10,312 nt of DNA from Candidatus Anaerobutyricum stercoripullorum (GCA_019114885.1 DXEQ01000267.1:1-10312); one strand, 5' to 3'; positions 1 to 7,256 are shown, counted from the stretch's first letter. Translations and numbers: made by a program. The notes: generated by a model not told the origin, from the sequence alone.

Positions 1-152
1 GGTAAAGGTTCTCCTTTTTTCATGGAATCATACATTCTTTTATGGGCGGCGTCTCTTGCCGTATAGATGGTACCGGTCAGATAGACATAGTCTCCCGCCT
101 TTAAGGTCTCGATATCCTGTTCCTTTAACGGAACCTGAATCTCTCTGTTCAT
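1..152 (-). CDS. Fumarate hydratase (class I, Fe-S) beta subunit, N-terminal part; truncated by window edge
   Basis: An open frame of 50 codons starts at an ATG at 150-152 and runs off the left edge, so only the N-terminus is seen. The peptide begins MNREIQVPLKEQDIETLKAG and continues with GDYVYLTGTIYTARDAAHKR. The GD-x-V-x-L-x-G-T-I-Y-T-A-R-D-A-A-H pattern is typical of the C-terminal (beta) domain family of Fe-S fumarases and tartrate dehydratases. This subunit pairs with the alpha subunit to hydrate fumarate reversibly to L-malate in the cytosol. A good ribosome binding site (AAAGGAG) lies a few bases upstream of the ATG. The alpha gene ends 77 nt upstream on the same strand, so the two are almost certainly co-transcribed. 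L-tartrate dehydratase beta (TtdB) is the main alternative and cannot be excluded from 50 residues. Confidence 0.88.
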   Translation of the reverse strand, partial: MNREIQVPLKEQDIETLKAGDYVYLTGTIYTARDAAHKRMYDSMKKGEPL

Positions 153-180
153 CTGCTCTCTCCTTTCTTGTGTAAGGCTC

Positions 181-224
181 TCCTATATGAAATACTTTCT
201 GATATGTGCAGGACTCTTATAGGA
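181..224 (-). repeat. 7-bp inverted repeat in the fumarase alpha/beta spacer
   Basis: TCCTATA at 181-187 is the exact reverse complement of TATAGGA at 218-224, with 30 nt between them. It occupies most of the 77-nt spacer between the fumarase subunit genes. No U-run follows it on the transcribed strand, so it does not look like a terminator. It could be a weak processing or stabilising hairpin, or chance in an A/T-rich spacer. Confidence 0.3.
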
Positions 225-229
225 TATTC

Positions 230-1072
230 TCACAGCACTCTCGTCACATGACGGTTCACATGGCAGCACATATTGACCGCCACAGGAAGGCCCGCGATAT
301 GTGTCGGATAGGTATTGATATTGACTGCCAGCGCTGTGATTCTGCCACCCAGACCGGCCGGTCCGATTCCAAGGCCATTGATCTTATCCAGTAATTCTTC
401 CTCCATCTCCTTCACATAAGGAATCACAGAGTGTTCTCCCGCCTTTCTGGTAAGAGCCTGTTTTGCCAGAAGAGCTGCCTTTTCAAATGTTCCGCCGATA
501 CCAACACCCACTACCACCGGCGGACAGGCATTCGGCCCCGCCTCTTTCACTGCGGACAAAATAGCTTCCTTTGCTCCCTCCATACCATCTGCCGGCTTCA
601 ACATGAAGATACGGCTCATATTTTCGCTTCCAAATCCTTTTGGGGCCAGCGTCAGGGTAAGGCTGTCTCCCGGCACGATATCATAGTGTATGACTGCCGG
701 TGTGTTATCCTTCGTGTTTTCCCTAAAAAAAGGATCCTTCACCACAGACTTACGCAGATACCCGTCTGTATATCCCTGACGTACTCCCTCATTGACGGCG
801 TCTGTCAGGGAACCGCCCTCGATATGTACCTCCTGTCCCACGGAGACAAATACCACGGCCATACCGGTATCCTGACAGATTGGAATCTGATTCTGTCCGG
901 CAATATCCAGATTCTCCTTAAGCTGACCGAGAATCTGACGTCCCAGCGGACTTTCTTCCCTGTCCGCCGCCTCGTACAGTACATGTTTCATATCCTCGGA
1001 CAGATAATAATTGGCTTCCATACACATTTCTCTGATTGCATTGACAATCTGATCTGTCTGAATCGTCTTCAT
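230..1072 (-). CDS. Fumarate hydratase (class I, Fe-S) alpha subunit
   Basis: A 280-residue protein of the expected size for the stand-alone alpha subunit of two-subunit [4Fe-4S] fumarases. It should carry the iron-sulfur cluster and, with the beta subunit, interconvert fumarate and L-malate in the cytosol. Visible motifs: IPICQDTG at 63-70 (Cys66), GFGSENMSR at 146-154, KPADG at 159-163, NACPPVVVGVGIGGTFE at 181-197 (Cys183), GPAGLGG at 237-243, and a C-terminal CHVNRH at 270-275 (Cys270). Cys66, Cys183 and Cys270 are the expected three cluster ligands, consistent with a fourth iron left open for substrate. The ATG is preceded by AAAAGGAG with about 10 nt spacing. The gene lies 124 nt after gyrA and 77 nt before the beta gene. 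The closely related tartrate dehydratase alpha (TtdA) is the main alternative; fumarase is preferred because these split subunits are usually fumarases in anaerobic Clostridia. No gene symbol is given because naming of split fumarases is inconsistent. Confidence 0.93.
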   Translation of the reverse strand: MKTIQTDQIVNAIREMCMEANYYLSEDMKHVLYEAADREESPLGRQILGQLKENLDIAGQNQIPICQDTGMAVVFVSVGQEVHIEGGSLTDAVNEGVRQGYTDGYLRKSVVKDPFFRENTKDNTPAVIHYDIVPGDSLTLTLAPKGFGSENMSRIFMLKPADGMEGAKEAILSAVKEAGPNACPPVVVGVGIGGTFEKAALLAKQALTRKAGEHSVIPYVKEMEEELLDKINGLGIGPAGLGGRITALAVNINTYPTHIAGLPVAVNMCCHVNRHVTRVL

Positions 1073-1084
1073 AGATACCCTGCT

Positions 1085-1110
1085 CCTTTTCTTTGTATAT
1101 AAAGAAAGGG
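1085..1110 (-). promoter_or_regulatory. Hairpin covering the ribosome binding site of the fumarase alpha gene
   Basis: TTTCTTT (1088-1094) and AAAGAAA (1101-1107) form a perfect 7-bp inverted repeat around the 6-nt centre GTATAT. Two more C-G pairs (1085-1086 with 1109-1110) follow after one mismatch. In the minus-strand transcript the 3' arm (AAAGAAAAGG) includes the AAAGG part of the Shine-Dalgarno sequence of the fumarase alpha gene, so folding would mask it. The 5' arm shares its CCC with the longer hairpin at 1108-1173, so the two structures compete. The stem is mostly A-U and therefore weak. The regulatory role is an inference. Confidence 0.35.
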
Positions 1111-1173
1111 CCGCTGCACCTTCCTGCTCCAGAACAACCTCCTGTCCCTGGAAAATCAGTCGTGCAGCAGCCC
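1108..1173 (-). terminator. Long branched hairpin after gyrA; probable intrinsic terminator or attenuator
   Basis: In the minus-strand transcript GGGCUGCUGCAC (1162-1173) pairs with GUGCAGCGGCCC (1108-1119) over 12 bp, with a single G-U wobble. On the plus strand that position would be a C-A mismatch, so the fold fits RNA made in the gyrA direction. The 42-nt loop contains a further arm (CCAG/CUGG), giving a branched shape. The U-rich run UUUCUUU follows at once. It starts about 24 nt after the gyrA stop codon and ends 35 nt before the fumarase alpha start. It may end most gyrBA transcripts while letting some through, or mark RNA processing. Confidence 0.55.
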
Positions 1174-1196
1174 GTGCTCTTATTGATCTGTATCCT

Positions 1197-3737
1197 TTAT
1201 TCCTGTGGAACTTCCTCTCTCTCCGTTTCTTCCACAGGCTGCTTTCCGGTGTCTTCCTCCCGGGCAGTCGACATCTCTTCCTCTGTCTCCGTCAGGGTGA
1301 CCTTCGTGACACTGGCCACCTTCACATCACTGTCCGGATCGATATCCATCAGTTTCACTCCGGAAGTATTTCTTCCGATCACGGAAATGCTTCCGCTTTC
1401 CATACGGATGACGATTCCTTCCGTGGTGATCATCATGATCTCTTCGTCCTCATTCACGATCTTGGCGCCCACCACATAGCCGGTCTTCTCCGTGATCCGG
1501 TAACACCGCAGGCCCTTGCCGCCCCGGTTCTGCAAGGTAAACTCGGAAAGAGGCGTCCTCTTGCCCATACCTTTCTCAGATACGATGAGCAGATCCGTTC
1601 CCTCGGAACTTACCTGCATGGCGACCACCTCGTCGGAATCTCCCAGATTGATTCCGATCACACCGATGGACACCCGTCCGATCTCCCGCACATTGCCGGA
1701 GGCGAAACGGATACACTGTCCTTCCTTTGTAATCATGAAAATGTCATCTTCATCGCCGGCCTGTTTTACCTCAATAAGATCGTCTCCCTCCCGGAGAACA
1801 ATGGCTGACAGTCCGGTCTTACGGATATTCTGATACTCGTCCAGCCTGGTTTTCTTGATGATTCCCCGTCTGGTGGCCATGACGAGATACTTCTTCTCCT
1901 CTTCCTCCTTCACCGGGATGATGGCCGTAACCTTTTCTTCCGGCTGCAGGGAGAGCAGATTAATGATATTGACGCCCCGGGCCGTCCGTCCCGCCTCCGG
2001 AATCTCGTATCCTTTCAGGCGGTACACCCGTCCCCGGTTGGTAAAGAACAGGATGTAGTTGTGGGTGCTGGTGATGAACATATCGTCAATATTGTCATCT
2101 TCGATCATGTGCATCCCCTTGATGCCCTTGCCGCCCCGGTTCTGACTGTGGAAGTTATCAAGCGTCATCCGCTTGATATAACCAAGACCGGAGAAGGTGA
2201 TCACCGTATCTTTTCTCGGAATCAGCGCCTCGTCGCTCAGATCCTCCGCGTCCAGCTCAATGGACGTCCGGCGGTCGTCGCCATACTTATCCCGGATCAG
2301 GATGATCTCCTCCCGGATCACGCCGAGAAGCAGCTTCTCATCGGCCAGAATCGCCTCGTACTCCGCGATCTTCTTTTCCAGCTCGTCATATTCCGCCTGC
2401 AGCTTCTCCCGTTCCAGACCGGTGAGAGCGCGCAGACGCATGTCCACGATGGCCTGCGCCTGGGCTTCCGAGAAATCAAAGGCTTCCATGAGGCTTTCTC
2501 TGGCCTCCGATACATTTTTGGAGGCACGGATGATACGGATCACCTCATCGATCACATCGAGGGCCTTTAACAATCCCTCCAAAATGTGTGCCCGCTCTTT
2601 GGCCTTGTTTAATTCATATCTGGTTCTTCTGGTGACAACGTCTTTCTGATGATCCAGATAATAGGTGAGCATCTCTTTTAAGTTGAGAATCTTCGGCTGA
2701 TTATCAACCAGCGCCAGCATGATCACGCCGAAAGTATCCTGCAACTGTGTATGTTTAAAGAGCTGATTGAGCAGAACGTTGGCATTGACGTCCTTTCTCG
2801 TCTCAATACAGATCCGCATGCCGGAGCGGTCCGACTCATCCCTAAGCTCCGTGATTCCATCGATCCGCTTTTCTTTGACCAGCTCCGCGATCTTCTCGAT
2901 CAGTTTCGCTTTATTTACCATATACGGAAGCTCCGTCACGATGATACGCTGCTTCCCGTTATTCATAGGCTCGATATTTGTCACCGCCCGGACTCTGATC
3001 TTGCCCCGGCCGGTGCGGTAAGCCTTCTCTATCTCTTTTCTTCCCAGAATGGAGGCTCCGGTCGGAAAATCCGGTCCCTTCACGATCTCCATCAGTTCTT
3101 CGATATCTGTCTCTCTGTCTTCCTCGATCTGGTTGTCAATGATCTTCACAACGCCGTCGATGGTCTCCCGGAGATTGTGTGGCGGGATATTGGTCGCCAT
3201 ACCTACCGCGATACCCTGCGCGCCGTTGACCATCAGGTTCGGAAAACGGGAAGGAAGCACCATCGGCTCCTTCTCTGTCTCATCGAAGTTCGGCGCGAAA
3301 TCCACCGTGTCTTTATAGATGTCCGCCGTCATCTCCATGGAGATCTTTGACAGTCTTGCCTCCGTGTATCGCATGGCGGCCGCCCCGTCGCCGTCCACAG
3401 AACCGAAGTTGCCGTGGCCGTCTACCAGAGGATAGCGGGTGGACCACTCCTGCGCCAGATTGACCAGGGCTCCGTAGATGGAACTGTCTCCGTGCGGGTG
3501 ATATTTACCCATGGTATCACCGACGATACGGGCACATTTTCTGTGTGGCTTATCCGGACCGTTGTTCAGCTCGATCATGGAGTAGAGAATCCTTCTCTGC
3601 ACCGGCTTGAGACCGTCTCTCACATCGGGAAGAGCCCTTGAGACAATGACGCTCATGGCGTAATCGATATAAGATTTTTCCATGGTGTCTTTCAGATCGA
3701 CCTCATGGATTTTATCAAAAATATTACTCTCGTCCAT
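1197..3737 (-). CDS. gyrA: DNA gyrase subunit A
   Basis: The 846-residue DNA-cleaving subunit of gyrase, which with GyrB introduces negative supercoils using ATP. The breakage-reunion region spans about 1-500 and includes a helical coiled-coil gate segment (about 370-490). The catalytic tyrosine is Tyr124 in AAMRYTEARLS, next to Arg123. The quinolone region reads HPHGDSSIYGALV: Ser85 matches E. coli Ser83, and Gly89 stands where E. coli has Asp87. The C-terminal wrapping domain (about 505-812) has the GyrA box QNRGGKG at 532-538 and a second exact copy at 736-742. The last 33 residues form an acidic tail with 13 Asp/Glu. The ATG has AGGAGG 5 nt upstream. It lies 97 nt after gyrB and is probably its operon partner. 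The GyrA box argues for gyrase rather than topoisomerase IV ParC, as does the position next to gyrB at the origin. Confidence 0.98.
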   Translation of the reverse strand: MDESNIFDKIHEVDLKDTMEKSYIDYAMSVIVSRALPDVRDGLKPVQRRILYSMIELNNGPDKPHRKCARIVGDTMGKYHPHGDSSIYGALVNLAQEWSTRYPLVDGHGNFGSVDGDGAAAMRYTEARLSKISMEMTADIYKDTVDFAPNFDETEKEPMVLPSRFPNLMVNGAQGIAVGMATNIPPHNLRETIDGVVKIIDNQIEEDRETDIEELMEIVKGPDFPTGASILGRKEIEKAYRTGRGKIRVRAVTNIEPMNNGKQRIIVTELPYMVNKAKLIEKIAELVKEKRIDGITELRDESDRSGMRICIETRKDVNANVLLNQLFKHTQLQDTFGVIMLALVDNQPKILNLKEMLTYYLDHQKDVVTRRTRYELNKAKERAHILEGLLKALDVIDEVIRIIRASKNVSEARESLMEAFDFSEAQAQAIVDMRLRALTGLEREKLQAEYDELEKKIAEYEAILADEKLLLGVIREEIILIRDKYGDDRRTSIELDAEDLSDEALIPRKDTVITFSGLGYIKRMTLDNFHSQNRGGKGIKGMHMIEDDNIDDMFITSTHNYILFFTNRGRVYRLKGYEIPEAGRTARGVNIINLLSLQPEEKVTAIIPVKEEEEKKYLVMATRRGIIKKTRLDEYQNIRKTGLSAIVLREGDDLIEVKQAGDEDDIFMITKEGQCIRFASGNVREIGRVSIGVIGINLGDSDEVVAMQVSSEGTDLLIVSEKGMGKRTPLSEFTLQNRGGKGLRCYRITEKTGYVVGAKIVNEDEEIMMITTEGIVIRMESGSISVIGRNTSGVKLMDIDPDSDVKVASVTKVTLTETEEEMSTAREEDTGKQPVEETEREEVPQE

Positions 3738-3786
3738 TTTTTCCTCCTGAATATACTCTATTCAAGTCTTCCTCGGCGTCTCCTGC

Positions 3787-3812
3787 GGAATCCGGACCCT
3801 GTCAAAGATTCC
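3787..3812 (-). other. Small hairpin in the gyrB-gyrA spacer
   Basis: GGAATC (3787-3792) and GATTCC (3807-3812) are perfect reverse complements with 14 nt between them. They lie in the 96-nt spacer between the gyrB stop and gyrA start. No U-run follows on the transcribed strand, so transcription probably continues into gyrA. It could affect mRNA processing, or be chance. Confidence 0.25.
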
Positions 3813-3833
3813 TGTACTCCGCTAAGACGTCTG

Positions 3834-5765
3834 TCAGATATCCAGATTCTGCACATACTTGGCGTTGGCCTCGATAAACTCTCTTCTCGGCTCCACACGG
3901 TCTCCCATCAATGTATCAAATGTGAGATCCAGCTCCGACTGAGAATCCTCATCCATGTTGACACGGAGAAGGATTCGTTTTTCCGGGTCCATGGTAGTCT
4001 CCCAGAGCTGAGAGGCATCCATCTCACCCAGTCCCTTATAACGCTGGATCTTATTGTTGCCATCTCTGCCAATCTGCGTCAGAATCCTGTTCAGCTCCTC
4101 ATCGCTGTAGGCATACCAGATCTTCTTGTTTTTCTCAATCTTATAAAGCGGCGGCTGCGCCAGATACACATATCCCTGTTTGATCAGTTCCGGCATAAAA
4201 CGGTACAGGAAGGTGAGCAGCAGGGTGGCAATATGCGCGCCGTCCACATCGGCATCCGTCATGATGATGATCTTGTGATACCGAAGCTTTGTAATATCAA
4301 AATCTTCATGAATTCCCGTTCCAAACGCGGTGATCATCGCCTTGATCTCATTATTGACAAGAATCTTATCCAGTCTGGACTTCTCCACGTTGAGAATCTT
4401 GCCCCGGAGAGGAAGGATGGCCTGGGTCGCCCGGCTTCTGGCCGTCTTGGCGGAACCTCCCGCGGAATCTCCCTCCACGATGTAGATCTCGCAGTTCTCC
4501 GGATTCTTATCCGAACAGTCCGCCAGCTTGCCCGGAAGGCTCATGCCGTCCAGAGCGGACTTCCTTCTTGTGAGGTCTCTTGCCTTTCTGGCAGCCTCCC
4601 TGGCCCGCTGTGCCAGGATTGCCTTCTCACAGATACTCTTTGCCACATTCGGATTCTGCTCCAGATAGTAAGTGAGCTGTTCGCTGACCACACTGTCAAC
4701 CGCTCCCCGCGCCTCACTGTTGCCGAGCTTCTGCTTTGTCTGTCCCTCAAACTGCGGTTCCGGAATCTTGATACTGATGATTGCCACCAGCCCCTCCCGG
4801 ATATCCTCGCCGGAAAGGTTCTGCTCATTGTCCTTTAACAGCTTCGCCTCTCTGGCATAATCATTAAATGTTTTGGTGAGCGCGCTTCTGAAACCTGCCA
4901 GATGGGTTCCTCCCTCCGGCGTGGTGATATTATTGACAAAACTGTATACTCCCTCATTGTAGGAGTCGTTGTGCTGCATGGCTACTTCCACATAGACGTC
5001 CCCCTTCTTGCCCTCGCAGTAGATCACGTCCGGATACAGCACTTCTTTCTGTTTATTCAGATATTCTACGTATTCTTTGATGCCGCCCTCGTAATGGAAA
5101 GTGAGGGAAACCGGCTCCTCCTCCCGAAGATCGGTGAGCACGATCTTCAGATTCCGGGTGAGGAAAGCCATCTCCCGAAGTCTCTGCCTCAGCAGCTGAA
5201 AATCAAACACCGTCTCCTCAAAGATATCCGGGTCCGGAAGAAAACGTACTTCCGTTCCTCTCCGCTCGGTATCTCCGACGATGGTTAGCGGACACATGAC
5301 CTTTCCTCTCTCATAGCGCTGATGATAAATCTTTCCGTCGTGGCTGATATCCACTTCCAGCCACACGGACAGCGCATTGACGACGGAGGCTCCCACACCG
5401 TGCAGACCGCCGGATACCTTGTATCCTCCTCCGCCGAACTTGCCGCCGGCATGAAGGATGGTAAACACCACCTCCACGGCAGGAATCCCTTTTTTCTTGT
5501 TGATTCCCACCGGAATTCCCCGCCCGTTATCCCGGACAGTGATGGAGTTATCTTTGTTGACATATACCTCAATGGTATCGCAGTAGCCCGCCAGGGCCTC
5601 ATCAATGGAATTATCTACAATCTCATATACCAGATGGTGAAGGCCCTTGGAGGAAGTGCTTCCGATGTACATACCAGGCCTTTTGCGCACTGCTTCCAGA
5701 CCTTCTAAAATCTGAATCTGATCCGCACCGTATTCCTGGACTGCAGCAATTTGTTCTTCACTCAT
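3834..5765 (-). CDS. gyrB: DNA gyrase subunit B
   Basis: The ATPase subunit of gyrase, 643 residues from the chosen start, a normal length for Gram-positive GyrB without the proteobacterial insert. The GHKL ATPase domain shows YEIVDNSIDEA at 47-57 (Glu48 as general base, Asn52 for Mg-ATP), DNGRGIPVG at 79-87 and GGLHGVGASVVNALS at 119-133. The TOPRIM domain shows EGDSAGG at 431-437, PLRGKILNVEK at 452-462 and DADVDGAHI at 504-512. The C-terminal end has QRYKGLGEMD at 574-583. The ATG at 5763-5765 is chosen because AGGAGG sits 7 nt upstream. An in-frame TTG further upstream (5783) would put that ribosome binding site inside the gene. A good promoter lies 45-74 nt upstream, and the preceding recF seems to end in a terminator, so gyrB probably heads a gyrBA unit. 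Confidence 0.98.
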   Translation of the reverse strand: MSEEQIAAVQEYGADQIQILEGLEAVRKRPGMYIGSTSSKGLHHLVYEIVDNSIDEALAGYCDTIEVYVNKDNSITVRDNGRGIPVGINKKKGIPAVEVVFTILHAGGKFGGGGYKVSGGLHGVGASVVNALSVWLEVDISHDGKIYHQRYERGKVMCPLTIVGDTERRGTEVRFLPDPDIFEETVFDFQLLRQRLREMAFLTRNLKIVLTDLREEEPVSLTFHYEGGIKEYVEYLNKQKEVLYPDVIYCEGKKGDVYVEVAMQHNDSYNEGVYSFVNNITTPEGGTHLAGFRSALTKTFNDYAREAKLLKDNEQNLSGEDIREGLVAIISIKIPEPQFEGQTKQKLGNSEARGAVDSVVSEQLTYYLEQNPNVAKSICEKAILAQRAREAARKARDLTRRKSALDGMSLPGKLADCSDKNPENCEIYIVEGDSAGGSAKTARSRATQAILPLRGKILNVEKSRLDKILVNNEIKAMITAFGTGIHEDFDITKLRYHKIIIMTDADVDGAHIATLLLTFLYRFMPELIKQGYVYLAQPPLYKIEKNKKIWYAYSDEELNRILTQIGRDGNNKIQRYKGLGEMDASQLWETTMDPEKRILLRVNMDEDSQSELDLTFDTLMGDRVEPRREFIEANAKYVQNLDI

Positions 5766-5809
5766 ACAAAAACCTCCTACCAAATCGATCTAATCAGCAT
5801 AACTAAGTT

Positions 5810-5839
5810 ATTATATCATAAATATTACCAGATATTCAA
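5810..5839 (-). promoter_or_regulatory. Sigma-A type promoter for gyrB (gyrBA operon)
   Basis: On the minus strand, TTGAAT (5834-5839) as -35 and a perfect TATAAT (5810-5815) as -10 are separated by 18 nt. A TGA before the -10 gives an extended -10 motif (TGNTATAAT). The -10 lies about 45 nt upstream of the gyrB ATG. The setting is A/T rich and sits between the recF terminator candidate and the gyrB ribosome binding site. Gyrase promoters are often supercoiling sensitive; nothing here shows this directly. Confidence 0.75.
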
Positions 5840-5867
5840 TGTTTTAAACAAAAATCGGGGATGAAAC

Positions 5868-5912
5868 ACAAAAACAAAGGCCCGAAAGCACCGCTCACCG
5901 GCCGTTTTTTTT
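5868..5912 (-). terminator. Probable terminator overlapping the recF stop codon
   Basis: GGCC (5879-5882) pairs with GGCC (5900-5903). The flanking A and U runs add further A-U pairs, with a C-U and an A-G mismatch. On the minus strand the stem is followed by the U-rich run UUUGUUUUU. On the plus strand it is followed by eight Ts (5905-5912), so it could work in both directions. The GC core is only 4 bp and the recF TGA is in the loop. The promoter just downstream supports a transcription boundary here. Confidence 0.4.
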
Positions 5913-6995
5913 GTCATATTCCCGTACATTTCCCTGCTCCACATAAAACACTTTATCCAGATGCACGCGGGTTCCCACAAAATCATCGAGCCCCGTACAG
6001 GAGATCATGGTCTGGATATCGGAGAGGTTCTCCAGAAGAAACTGCTGCCGGTGACTGTCCAGCTCCGACAGCACATCGTCCAGAAGGAGAACGGGCCGGT
6101 CTCCGGATATCTGTTCGATCAGCCGGATCTCGGACAGCTTCAGCGCCAGAGCAGCCGTTCTCTGCTGTCCCTGGGAGCCGAACCTTCGAATATCCACATC
6201 ATTGATAAAAAAGGCCATATCGTCCCTGTGGGGCCCCACAGAGGTAGTTCCCGTCCGGACATCTCTGTCTCTCCGTTTCCACAGAGCATCCCGGAATTCT
6301 TCCGCGGAGATATTCTTCTCGTAGCTCACCCGGATCTCCTCCCGGCTGCCCGAGAGCTGCCCGTGGATCTCCCGCATCATCTCATCGATTCTTGCGATAA
6401 ACTGCCGTCTTTTCTCTATAATCTTTTCGCCTGTAAAAATAAGCTGTTCATCCCAGCCGTCCAGAGTATCCCGAAGCTGTGGAAAAACAGCGATCTGTTT
6501 TAAAAGATTATTCCTCTCCGTCAAAAGCCGGCTGTAGCTGCCAAGATACTGCAGGTATCCCTTGTCTAACTGGCTCATCTCCATGTCCAGAAACTTCCGG
6601 CGCATGGACGGACCGTTTTTGATCATGCCCAGATCTTCCGGAGAGAAGAAAACGATGTGTAACATTCCCAGAAGCTCGCTGCTCTTCTTGATGGGCAGAC
6701 CGTCTATGGCGATTCCTTTCGGTTTCTTTTGTTTTAAGTGAAAATCCAGCCGGTGTGACAGTTCATTTTTTCTGAAAAAAAGACGTACATGAGCCTCCTC
6801 CTGTCCAAAACGGATCAGCTCCCTGTCTCTGCTGCCCCGGTGGGAGCGGGACGTGCCGCTTAAGTAGACGGCCTCCAGCAGATTGGTCTTTCCCTGGGCG
6901 TTGTCCCCAAAAAAAATATTGACGCCGGGAGAAAAAGTGACGTCGGCAGAATCATAATTCCGGTAATTATTCAGTTGTATGGATTCTATGAACAT
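5895..6995 (-). CDS. recF: DNA replication/repair protein RecF
   Basis: A 366-residue SMC-like ATPase that acts with RecO and RecR to load RecA at single-strand gaps and stalled forks. The sequence starts MFIESIQLNNYRNY, the usual RecF opening. Walker A is GDNAQGKT at 30-37. The ABC-type signature is GSQGQQRT at 273-280, preceded by TSVGPHRDD at 251-259. Walker B is PVLLLDDVLSELD at 301-313. All nucleotide-binding elements are intact and the length is typical. The ATG has AGGAGG 7 nt upstream. It starts 54 nt after yaaA, as in other Firmicutes origin clusters. The stop codon lies inside a probable terminator, and the small remB gene found after recF in B. subtilis is absent. Confidence 0.97.
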   Translation of the reverse strand: MFIESIQLNNYRNYDSADVTFSPGVNIFFGDNAQGKTNLLEAVYLSGTSRSHRGSRDRELIRFGQEEAHVRLFFRKNELSHRLDFHLKQKKPKGIAIDGLPIKKSSELLGMLHIVFFSPEDLGMIKNGPSMRRKFLDMEMSQLDKGYLQYLGSYSRLLTERNNLLKQIAVFPQLRDTLDGWDEQLIFTGEKIIEKRRQFIARIDEMMREIHGQLSGSREEIRVSYEKNISAEEFRDALWKRRDRDVRTGTTSVGPHRDDMAFFINDVDIRRFGSQGQQRTAALALKLSEIRLIEQISGDRPVLLLDDVLSELDSHRQQFLLENLSDIQTMISCTGLDDFVGTRVHLDKVFYVEQGNVREYDKKNGR

Positions 6996-7049
6996 CTCTC
7001 ATCCTCCTGTCATAACGCGGCCCGGCATCTTAAAGGACACTGTCACACA

Positions 7050-7256
7050 TCATCCCACGATATGAATCGTATCCCCATCGAACTCGACCACGTCTCCGTC
7101 ATAAAGCTTTCTGCCGCGGCGGGTATCCACCTCTCCGTTGACCTGTACCAGACCGTCCTGAATGACGATCTTCGCGTCCAGTCCCGAATCCACCAGGCCG
7201 GCAGCCTTCAGAGCCTGGCCCAATTTGATAAATTCATCTCTTAACTTTAATTCCAT
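7050..7256 (-). CDS. yaaA: S4-domain RNA-binding protein YaaA (RlbA)
   Basis: A 68-residue protein made almost entirely of one S4 RNA-binding fold. It begins MELKLRDEFIKLGQALKAAG and includes the core IVIQDGLVQVNGEVDTRRG and a C-terminal GDVVEFDG. Size and position between dnaN and recF match YaaA/RlbA of Firmicutes, thought to bind ribosomal RNA or ribosome precursors; its exact role is not well settled. The ATG at 7254-7256 is chosen because AGGAG lies 8 nt upstream. An in-frame GTG at 7283 would add nine residues and place that ribosome binding site inside the gene. The leader has a 10-bp hairpin (7284-7320). Confidence 0.92.
   Translation of the reverse strand: MELKLRDEFIKLGQALKAAGLVDSGLDAKIVIQDGLVQVNGEVDTRRGRKLYDGDVVEFDGDTIHIVG

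Noticed and set aside
1073..1196. T-box or known riboswitch ahead of the fumarase alpha gene
   Set aside because: The spacer is too short and lacks a T-box core or any riboswitch consensus I recognise.
3800..3805. Perfect TTGACA (minus) as the -35 of a gyrA promoter
   Set aside because: No -10-like hexamer lies 16-19 nt downstream in the GC-rich spacer, so gyrA is more likely read from the gyrB promoter.
3705..4838. A 377-codon open frame on the plus strand opposite gyrB, and other long plus-strand frames opposite gyrA, recF and the fumarase alpha gene
   Set aside because: They lie antisense to strongly conserved genes, their proteins show no family motif, and they arise from codon bias of the real genes.
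5766..5783. Upstream TTG start for gyrB adding six residues
   Set aside because: The AGGAGG ribosome binding site would lie inside the coding region. The ATG at 5765 has ideal spacing to it.
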